DNA from: Miscanthus floridulus
Taxonomy: Eukaryota; Streptophyta; Magnoliopsida; Poales; Poaceae
Reading direction: 5' to 3'
Length of the DNA: 64,000 nt
Assembly: GCF_019320115.1 (NCBI RefSeq)
Contig: NC_089587.1
Coordinates: forward strand, 80,893,957 to 80,957,956
Shown: one piece after another, positions 56,031 through 64,000 of the stretch
Numbering within the stretch: the stretch's first letter is position 1
Layout: each line of letters opens with the position of its first letter
The notes under the pieces: generated by a model
What the model saw: the letters and a program-made list of their open reading frames with translations, nothing else
Databases searched by the model: none
Told to the model about the DNA's origin: nothing
Made by a program: the position numbers and the translations under genes

Positions 56031-58442
56031 ATGGCCGGAGTGCCATCGTCGCTGCTAGCGCGCCTCCTCTTCCTCCTCCTTCTCCTGCTGATCGCTGACG
56101 CCGCGCGGCTCCCGCTGTCCCTCGCGCCCGGCGACGACGCCGCAGCCGCCGACGCGCTCCTCAAGCTCAAGGCCGGCATCAAGGACGACGGAGGCGAGCT
56201 CGGCAGCTGGACTCCCGGCACGAGCCCCTGCGGCGATGGCGACGGCAGGGGGGCCAGCTGGAAGGGCGTCATGTGCAACAGGGACGGCGTGCACGGCCTG
56301 CAGCTCGAGGGGATGGGCCTCTCCGGCACGCTCGACCTGCGCGCCCTCACGAGCCTGTCCTGGCCCCGGCCTCCGCACGCTGAGCTTCATGGCAGAACGA
56401 GTTCGCCGGCCCGTTGCCCGACGTCAAGGAACTCAGCGGCCTCCGCGCTGTCTTTCTGTCCGGGAACAAGTTCTCCGGGGTCATCCCCGCCGACGCGTTC
56501 GCCGGGATGGGCTCGCTCAAGAAGGTGGTCCTCTCCAACAATGACTTCACCGGCCCCATCCCGGCGTCGCTCGCCGACGCGCCCAGGCTCCTGGAGCTGC
56601 AGCTCAATGACAACAAGTTTCAGGGCAAGATCCCTGACCTGAAACAGGACGAGTTGACGCAAGTCAACCTCGCAAACAATGAGCTCGAGGGGGAGATCCC
56701 GGCGAGCCTCAAATCCATGCCACCCGACATGTTCGCCGGTGAGCAACATGGATTTCTAGTTTTCTACACCATGCCTGCATGATGTTCGTGCAATGTCCAC
56801 GTGCAGCGTAGCCATATGATCTTGTTGTTGTACAATAATGCATGCAGGCAACAAGAAGCTTTGCGGCCCACCGCTTGGTGCCAAATGCGAGGCCCCTCCG
56901 TCGCCGTCGCCATCACCGAAGGCATCACCAAAGGCGCCGCCGCCGGCCTCCGTCAAAGAAGGCACGACTGCCGTCGCTACCAGCAGCAGACATCGTGGGG
57001 TCCACAGGCTCGTCGTCAGCTGACGACGCGAAGCAAGACGAAGGCCAGAAGCCCGCCGAGGTCCACGTCCTTCGGCGTCCTCGGCGCGTTCCTTGGCACG
57101 CTTGCGATCGCCGGCGTGGCGTTCCTCGCGCTGCGGAGACGGAGGGGGTACAAGAACAAGAACTTCGGCCCGACCGCGTCGTCGGCTCGGCCCTCGGGGC
57201 CGCCGAGGGTCGAGCCGCACCCGCCGGCGGCGAAGGCCGAAGCCAGCGCGGCGCCGGCGCCCGCTGCCGCCGCAGCCGGGTCCGTGGCGCGCGGCGCCGG
57301 CGCGGCTCGGAAGGTGGAGCAGGGGCGGCTGACGTTCGTCCGCGACGACCGCGGCCGGTTCTTCGAGCTGCAGGACCTGCTCAAGGCGACGGCGGAGGTG
57401 CTGGGCACCGCCAACCTCGGCGTGTGCTACTGCGCCACGCTCACGACGGGGCACTCCGTCGTCGTGAAGCGGTTCAAGGAGATGAACCGGGTGGGCAGGG
57501 AGGACTTTGAGGAGCACATGCGGCGGCTGGGCCGGCTCAGCCACCCCAACCTCCTCCCGCTCGTCGCCTACTACTACCGCAAGGAGGAGAAGCTCCTCAT
57601 CCACGACTACGTCCCCAACCGTAGCTTGGCGAACCTCCTCCACGGTGAGTACTCTACTGTTCATCTCCTCCGTCGTCGTGATCATCGTCGTCACCAATCA
57701 TCCCTCTAACCTTTGGCTGGTGGGATGCTTGATTCGCACAGGCGGCGGCGAGGGCCGCGGGATGAAGAAGGCGGCGGTGCACTGGGCGGCGCGGCTGAAG
57801 ATCGTCAAGGGCGTGGCGCGGGCGCTCAGCTACCTGTACGACGAGCTGTGCATGCTCACGGTGCCGCACGGCCACCTCAAGTCGTCCAACATCCTGCTCG
57901 ACGGCCACTACGAGCCGCTGCTGACGGACTACGCGCTGGTGCCGGTGATGAACCAGTCGCACGCCGCGCAGCTCATGGTGGCCTTCAAGTCCCCGGAGCG
58001 GAAGCAGTTCGGCCGCTCGTCCAAGAAGAGCGACGTCTGGTGCCTCGGCCTGCTCATCCTCGAGATGCTCACCGGGAAACCGCCGAGCTACGACCTGCCC
58101 AAACCCTCGGGCGAGTCGTCGTCGTCACCGCAGAAGCCGGGTCCGGCTGCAAGCAACACCACGGACCTGGTGACCGTCGTGGGGTCGACGCCGGAGGGCG
58201 AGTGGCTGGACACGCTGGTGGACCCGGACCTGCGGGGCGAGGAGGAGGAGGACAAGGAGGAGATGGTGAAGCTGATCAGGGTCGGCATGGCGTGCTGCGA
58301 GACCAACGTGGACAGCAGGTGGGAGCTCAAGACCGCCATCGACAGGATCGAGGAGCTCAAGGCGAAGGAGCGCCCCGACGAGGAGCAGGCCTTCTACTCG
58401 ACGGTGAACGACGAGGACTACAGTGACGTTGCCATCAACTGA
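56031..58442 (+). CDS. LRR receptor-like kinase of the PRK (pollen receptor-like) type, frameshifted
   Basis: Exons run 56031-56738, 56848-57644 and 57742-58442 with GT-AG introns. A signal peptide (LLARLLFLLLLLLIADAARL) leads to an LRR N-cap and leucine-rich repeats (LSGNKFSGVIPADAFAGM, LSNNDFTGPIPASLADAPRL). A Pro/Ser-rich linker, a single membrane span (LGAFLGTLAIAGVAFLALRR) and a kinase domain follow, with GHSVVVKRFKEM (ATP Lys), HGHLKSSNILLD in place of HRDLK, LTDYALVP in place of DFG, and SPERKQFGRSSKKSDVWCLG. The loss of HRD and DFG residues is usual in PRK receptors, which act as pseudokinase-like receptors in pollen-tube growth. The frame slips by +1 four times: about 56358-56365, 56392, 56986 and 57058. 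The kinase half is intact and ends DEDYSDVAIN*. Either this is a young pseudogene or the assembly contains indel errors. Confidence 0.75.
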
Positions 58443-60160
58443 TCATCGACATGAACCGGCCGGGAATCGATCAATAGGGAGGGACAGTGGTACGGTGTTG
58501 TGTGCATCAAGCTGATGAGCTCAAAAAATGTGAAACCATAAGCATAAACTAGTACTGTGTATTCTTATATATCTTTGTCGGGTTGTTGCCGGTGGTAGAT
58601 TTTGGAGAGAAAACAAGCTACTTATATATAATCACACGAACCTTAGTTTGCTTTTCTCAGTCACAGCAGTGGTTATTACTTGGGATTTCAGATTTCATCG
58701 CACACCACCGACCAATTTCCAGCAAACTCAAATAGAAAATTATTACAAATCAATTAATTATGTGAATGGAGGATCTATTTTGTGCAAATTATTATTAAAA
58801 ATCTGTCCTTTGAATATTTCATCAACCTCACTTTATTAAAAATCTGTCCTTTCGAACAAAAATAAACCGTTCGAAATCACACGGAGATGTGGTAGATAAA
58901 TTGGTTAGCTCGGACAGTCGGGTAGCTACTTGATTTCATGGGCTATACATTAGCTTCGGCATCATTGGGCCTGCAAGAATAGCTCAGCCTACCGTAATAT
59001 TATACTTTATTATTGAGGCACAGCGCCGTGAAGCCGTGACGGACACTGGGGAGATGAGGTTGCATGGGGAGATTTGATTTTTTTATTTCTCAGGTCCGTG
59101 GCCAAGTATAACCATTGAACTGCTCCCTAAAAAAAAGTATTACCGTTGAACTTTTGATCCCCAGTTGGCGGCGTAGCATGTTTTGATAGATGTCACAACA
59201 GGCTTGCTTACATCATGACCACTCATGTTATTGAAAGAAATGCAGAACTCCACATCCCAGCGAAAGACTAAATTAAAGTACCTCGTTGAATTTCTAAACT
59301 TGCACAGTTTTAATGTGCAGATATACAGGTGCACTTGTGCTACTTATAATTGTGGTTAACCAATATGCAACGTAGGTGTTCTACGTGGTTGTCCTATCGA
59401 GTTGTTTGTAGAAGGCGTGGTTGCAAATTCCTGAGGACAAGTCTGGCAAACAACATGGTAATGGTTGGGCGTACAACTTATTATGCGGTTATTTGAAATT
59501 AGCTATATTTGTTAAATTTAATTGGACTTGGTTTAACTTTATTTTAGTTAAATTCTAAAGACCATAATAAATAAATGCTATATGTAATAAATAATTAATT
59601 CACTATAAAAAATCGACAAGAGATCGAATCAACTTAAATAAGTAGCTAAACTGGCTATTTTGACTACCCGATGAGGTTAGAAAAAGTGAAAAGTAATATA
59701 TACCCACGCACAGGCCAACGTGCATGAGCTCAAGCCTCAAGGTTAGGTAGCCAGGTGACGACACGAATAGTGTGACATCGACAAAGATTCTAAGCTCCAT
59801 ACTATCACCGTCGGCGCCATGACAAAGAAGGATGTATGTATAAGGGCAGCTTCAACGCAGGCATACAATAATAATAGTCTCACAACGATGATGGGGACGT
59901 GATTCCTGATCTTCCGTCAGATTGATGATAATTATCGTTTTGGTGAAACACGACATACCGATTCGGCTTCGTATCAAAAGACCCGAACTCTGCAATCTTA
60001 GCACCACGACTCCTCAAGAATAAAATAGGTATGTGAGGTGATGAATGGAAAACTGCTTTCAAAATCAAGTTCAGCTTGTATGAGTGGTTAGTAATGTCAT
60101 TTTGGGTTAACTAATGCACCTTAGCACTTTTCATGAGATTAATACACGAGGTTTTAAGTT
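58443..60160. other. Intergenic, nothing seen
   Basis: AT-rich sequence after the kinase stop codon. The first few hundred bases should hold its 3' untranslated region. No gene or bounded repeat could be supported; a segment at 59880-60070 may be retrotransposon leader DNA preceding the pol fragment. Confidence 0.35.
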
Positions 60161-60164
60161 CCTT

Positions 60165-61083
60165 TTATTGGCAAATTTGTGGTGGTTTATTTTGATGATA
60201 TCTTGATATACAACGAGTCTTTAACTGAACATCTTAATCATCTACAGTGCTGTTTTTGATGCTTTGCGGGCTGCATGTTATTTGGATAACCTCGAGAAGT
60301 GCACTTTTGACACCGAACGAGTATCGTTTCTTGGCTATGTTGTGACCTCATAGGGAATTGAGGTAGATGAAGCCAAGGTGCAGGCCATACAGAGTTGGCC
60401 AACGCCCACAACTGGTGACACAAGTGCGGAGCTTTCATGGACTTGCAGGATTTTATCCGCCGCTTTGTGAAGGATTTCAGCACCACTTGCAGCTCTGTTG
60501 AATGAGTTGACAAAGAAGGGCGTTGCGTTCCATTGGGGAGAAGAGCAAGAAGTGTCCTTTGCTCTTTTGAAGGACAAGCTTACTCACGCGCCATTGCTGT
60601 AACTTCCTGATTTTTTGTAAGACCTTTGAGCTAGAATGTGGTGCTAGTGGAGTTGACATTGGTGGTGTCTTAATGCAAGAAGGTAAACCCGTTGCTTACT
60701 TTAGTGAGAAATTGAATGGGCCTATTTTTAATTATTCCACGTATGACAAAGAATTATATGCACTTGTTCGCCCCTTAGAAACATGGCAACATTATTTATG
60801 GCCTAAAGAGTTTGTTATTCACTCTGATCATGAACCGCTAAAACATCTTAGAACTCAAAACAAACTGAACCATAGACATGCTAAGTGAACTAAATTTATT
60901 GAATCTTTTCCTTATGTCATCAAACACAAGAAAGGGAAGGATAATATTATTGTTGATGCCTTGTCTCGACGATATACTATGATGTCCCAACTTGATTGTC
61001 GTTTCTTTGGGCTTGAAACGATTAAGGAACAATATGCTAATGACGTTGAATTTAAAGATGTGATGGATCTTCATTTGAAGCAG
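60165..61083 (+). pseudogene. Gypsy reverse transcriptase-RNase H remnant
   Basis: [18 protein letters not shown], with the YFDD active-site box, starts at 60170. After several frameshifts an RNase H part is readable at 60673-61080: [40 protein letters not shown] and [10 protein letters not shown], then a TGA where Trp is expected, [20 protein letters not shown] and DALSRRYTM. No LTRs frame it. It is cut at about 61083, where sequence of the opposite sense begins. Confidence 0.8.
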
Positions 61084-61250
61084 GTTCTTCTTCAATGTCT
61101 TCCTCTGCATCAGAAGTGCTAACGTAGCCTCCATCTTCTATAGCAATGTATGCGCACTTGCCAGGACATTCCCTTGCCACATATCCAAGTCCCTGGCAGC
61201 GATGGCCCTGAATGGCCGAAGAGCGTCCGGTGGAAGCCACAGATGAGGCA
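61084..61250 (-). pseudogene. Gypsy gag zinc-knuckle fragment, inverted
   Basis: On the minus strand GHRCQGLGYVARECPGKCAY, then [20 protein letters not shown], resembles the nucleocapsid knuckle and following acidic part of a Gypsy gag. Two of the four zinc ligands are lost (Gly for the first Cys, Tyr for the His). It abuts the plus-strand pol remnant head to head. Confidence 0.6.
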
Positions 61251-61429
61251 CTCTTAGCCGGGTCCTACAAACGAGTCTTACCAGCACTCGAAGGGGAAGT
61301 CGCTGGTGGTGCTGAACGCGTGCTCGCTGGTGGAGAAGACCGTGTGCTTGCCGATGGCGCTGAAGGAGACACACCAGACGACTTGGTGGACGTCGACATG
61401 ATTACCTTGGGCGTGTAGGAGCAACTACG

Positions 61430-62214
61430 GTATAAAACAGTCTTTGCTTTTATCTCTTACCTCCACGTCAACTAGCTATGTAGCTGGCACCACTACGGAC
61501 GTTGAAAATCCAACCACATAATCCGTCTTTTTCGGCTTGTTTTTTCAGCCGGAACAGTGTTTTTCTCTCACAATAAATTAGCCGGAACAATGTTTCGGCT
61601 TGTTTTTTTAGCGAAGCAAACGGGGCCAATAATAGAACTTTGAAGCACAAATCCCAATCAGTACTGTCCTGCTGCGCAAGACCGGAAGTGTATTAGGTCG
61701 GTTATAGCCGTCCTCCGTATTGATCCCACGGTCACCGGCTCCGGACCTCTGATCCTCCTTCTTGATGGGCAGATGGCGCAAGTCATCACTTGACACTTTT
61801 GTGCAGGTCGTCATGGCATCACAAACGTTGATTATTGAACCGACTAGCAGATAATGATCAAACTAAGTGGTTGAACAACGAACCATTTCTGTGGGATCGT
61901 GTTATCAGTGGCAAACCTAGGATTTTGAACCTAGGTATACCGTATACTATAGCTAGCCAAAATTTGTTAAGCAAAACAGTATGCTCCAATATACAAACGG
62001 TTTTTGAATAGAATTCAGTATAATCCAATATGCGATGTTTGACGTCTTCTTGCCTTGGGTCACTTTGGTAGAGCTTCACTTCTTGATTTTCCGAATGAGT
62101 GATTCTGGTGCGGAGCAAGGTGGGAAGCAGGTGAGAATTAATTCTGAAGTGATTACTGTGGCAAATGAATGTATGTTTGGCAAGGCTCCATGGACGCTGA
62201 GAGTGAAGCTGAGG
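61430..62214. other. Intergenic with a MITE piece
   Basis: Contains a worn MITE at 61531-61627 (tcggcttgttttttcagccg... to ...aagcaaacggggcc, related to 49360-49489). Otherwise there is no gene or bounded element. Confidence 0.35.
61531..61627. mobile_element. MITE fragment related to the 49.36-kb element
   Basis: Shares 'ggcttgttttttcagccg', 'acagtgtttttctctcacaa' and 'ggggcc' with the 130-bp element. It is truncated at the left and partly duplicated (cggcttgtttttt occurs twice). Confidence 0.55.
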
Positions 62215-62550
62215 CACTACTGGAAACCGGCACTTTGCCGAGTGCCTGCGGCACTCGGCAAAGCCCGAAATACACTCGGCAAAGGGCACTCGGCAAAAAA
62301 TTAATTGGCAAAGAAGCCTTTGCCGAGTGCCGGAAAAGCACTCAGCAAAGATTTACACTCGACAAAATGAAAATGCGAAAAAACCCAAAAATAATAGCAA
62401 TTTTTTTTCGGGGGAGGCCGCCACCGGCCAACACCCGTTCGTCTCCATCGAAGTCGCTGCATTTTTTACGCAAAATTCACGACTAACGCGGCCGGCGGGA
62501 TTCGAACTCACGACCTCCCTCGTGTGTCTGCTGCTCTACCACTACACTAC
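62215..62550. mobile_element. CACTA terminus (cggcaaag subterminal family), interrupted
   Basis: The end CACTACTGGAAACCGGCACT is followed by repeated ctttgccgagtgcc / ggcactcggcaaag words in both orientations. This is a common grass CACTA terminus with its subterminal repeats. The element is interrupted at 62551 by an LTR; its other end lies outside the window. Confidence 0.8.
62486..62550 (-). repeat. tRNA-like sequence inside the CACTA terminus
   Basis: The minus strand reads GTAGTGTAGTGGTAGAGCAG (an A-box-like word) and, about 30 bases on, GTGAGTTCGAATCCCGC (a B-box-like word and T-loop). The stems pair poorly and the 5' end stops at the LTR junction. It looks like tRNA-derived DNA carried by the CACTA element, not a functional gene. 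Confidence 0.5.
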
Positions 62551-64000
62551 TGTCGGGGACCTAACACTGGGGTACCCCAGGAGGTGGAACCAATAACCAT
62601 CGAACGTTAAAAACTTCTAGACGGACAAGGGCGCCGCTACGTTCCTTGCCCAAATGACGGGAGTTTGGTTCCGCCTCGCCCGACGCCTTTGGGCCAGCTC
62701 CACCTCGCCCAAGGGCTAGTCTCCGCCTCGCCCGACGCCTTTGGGCCAGCTCCGCCTCGCCCGAGGGCTGAGGGATAGACTCCGCCTCGCCCAACCCCCG
62801 AGGGCTAGGCTCGGTCTCGCCCGAGGGATAAGGGCCAGCTCGGTCTCGCCCGAGGGATAAGGACTGGACTCCGCCTCGCCCGACGTCCGAGAACAAACCT
62901 CGCCTCACTCGATGTCCAAGGACTGGTTTCGTCTTGCCTGACAACCTCTCCCCGTTCCCTCATGATGATAGGTATAGGGTAGGACAAGACGTTCAGGTCA
63001 ACCGTGGCTTCAAGGACCATACCCTGCGCCCCGGCAAGAAAAATACTGCCAGGGAACGACGGGATGGGTGCTTTAGACCCTTCTAGGCGTAGCAGAGCCT
63101 GAATAGTGTTTGTGGGCATGTGCTCTTCGCCCTACAGAGTTGTAGGCGCCGCCTTCAGCCCTCGGGCATGGAACCCGACGTAGACATACGACAACCACTA
63201 CGGTCCAGAAAAAGACTCGCGTCCTCCACAAATGACGGATATGCTATCACCACGATATGGTCCCAAGGGAGCGGCACCCACTTCATGGCCCCTCGGGTCC
63301 ACTAGATCGGAGTATTCGCTTCAGCCTCTGGACGCTCCCTTCGATCAAAAGGCTTTGCCCACAGCACTGCTTCCTGCTCTGGCCCCGCGACTCCGACCCC
63401 GCGACCGAGGCTCGCGGGAAGCCTGCTCACCGCTCTTCTCCGACCGACGCACTGAGGGCCGACTGGAGCCATTCGACCGAGGGCTCCCCGTTCGGAGGGA
63501 ACCAGAAGACATGCGGAGAAAGGCAAGGCATGGCTCACAAGTCAAAACCACTGTACCAGGGACCATACCCTGCACGAAACAGTGCTCTGTAGCCATCCTG
63601 ACATTCTATAGTAGCATCAACAGTATTGTATGCGCTTATCATCCTTTTGCACCCACCAGAATGGACAACAATGCTTGATAGACGTGAACAACAAGGCTAT
63701 GTAGCGTACGCACCCTAGCCCTCTCACTTGTAAAGCTGTCCCCTTCATCTATAAAAGGGGATGTGCTTCCTTCAACGAAGAGACGGACTCTTGACGAACA
63801 ACACACATCACACACAGTCAAGCTGCTATCAGGCTGTTGACATCCTTTCAACCCTTCCATCAGAGATCTGGGACCAGTCCCTCTCTCGACCGTTTGTACC
63901 CCCTACTACGAACTATTTTCGGTGCTAATAACACGAGCAGCAACAGACTGGACGTAGGGACATTCAGCCCGAACCAGTATAAATCTTGTGTCCATTAGCG
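62551..64000 (+). repeat. 5' LTR of a second Tat-type element, running off the window
   Basis: The sequence starts TGTCGGGGACCTAACACTGG and reads like the reverse complement of the LTR at 13183-14388. It includes the 'cgcctcgccc' array (62670-62900), a TATAAAAGG box (63750-63758) and the segment aacacgagcagcaacagact at 63931-63950. By alignment to that LTR about 70 further bases should lie beyond 64000. It is about 300 bp longer than its relatives, mostly in the middle (63180-63640). The element body must lie to the right. Confidence 0.8.
63750..63758 (+). promoter_or_regulatory. TATA box of the LTR
   Basis: TATAAAAGG in the same relative position as in the two LTRs of the Tat-type element at 13-29 kb, here on the plus strand. 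Confidence 0.6.

Noticed and set aside
56357..56395. A 39-bp GT-AG 'mini-intron' that would bypass a frameshift in the PRK-like gene
   Set aside because: The segment encodes expected LRR residues (GLRTLSFM) in another frame and is shorter than plant introns normally are.
57016..58360. Minus-strand and alternate-frame proteins in the kinase region
   Set aside because: Shadows of the receptor-like kinase exons caused by high third-position GC.

Overview
The window is plant nuclear DNA, almost certainly from a grass and probably a panicoid of the sorghum, sugarcane or maize type. The signs are GC-rich coding exons in an AT-rich background, Tourist- and Stowaway-like MITEs ending in grass-type inverted repeats, CACTA elements with subterminal repeat arrays, Tat-type Gypsy elements carrying an antisense ORF, and a cytosolic plant tRNA-Glu. 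The species call is inference; no search could be run.

Layout. 0-12.4 kb: repeat-rich DNA with MITEs (a 726-bp double-foldback element at 2.16-2.89 kb), a tandem duplication at 5.6-7.1 kb, a tRNA-Glu(CTC) on the minus strand near 8.1 kb, and an AP2/ERF transcription-factor gene on the minus strand (9.76-10.43 kb). 12.48-32.80 kb: one CACTA transposon with a GTT target-site duplication. It is split by a 16.2-kb Tat-type Gypsy retrotransposon (13.18-29.40 kb, TTAGG duplication, coding strand minus). Without that insertion the CACTA element is about 4.1 kb. It shows no transposase and carries fragments that look like captured Mago nashi, TRAPP subunit BET3 and SDS-type cyclin exons (a Pack-CACTA).

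32.8-40.7 kb: AT-rich DNA with small duplications, a decayed RICESLEEPER-like hAT transposase on the minus strand, and SINE-like tandem repeats. 42.4-45.4 kb: a ten-exon gene for a three-zinc-finger RanBP2-type protein (minus). 46.6-48.2 kb: a three-exon DUF3537 membrane protein gene (plus). 49.87-53.78 kb: a 3.9-kb solo LTR with a CAGGG duplication. 56.0-58.4 kb: an LRR receptor-like kinase of the pollen-receptor (PRK) type, with an intact kinase half and several frameshifts in the ectodomain and linker half. 60.2-61.3 kb: inverted pieces of a dead Gypsy element. 62.2 kb to the end: a second CACTA element (cggcaaag family) interrupted by an LTR of the same family as the Tat element at 13-29 kb, in the opposite orientation and running off the window.

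The host genes (AP2/ERF, RanBP2-ZnF, DUF3537, PRK-like kinase) are independent, each with its own structure. There is no operon or evident pathway linking them. Most of the sequence is transposon, with clear nesting: LTR in CACTA twice, and MITE in MITE.
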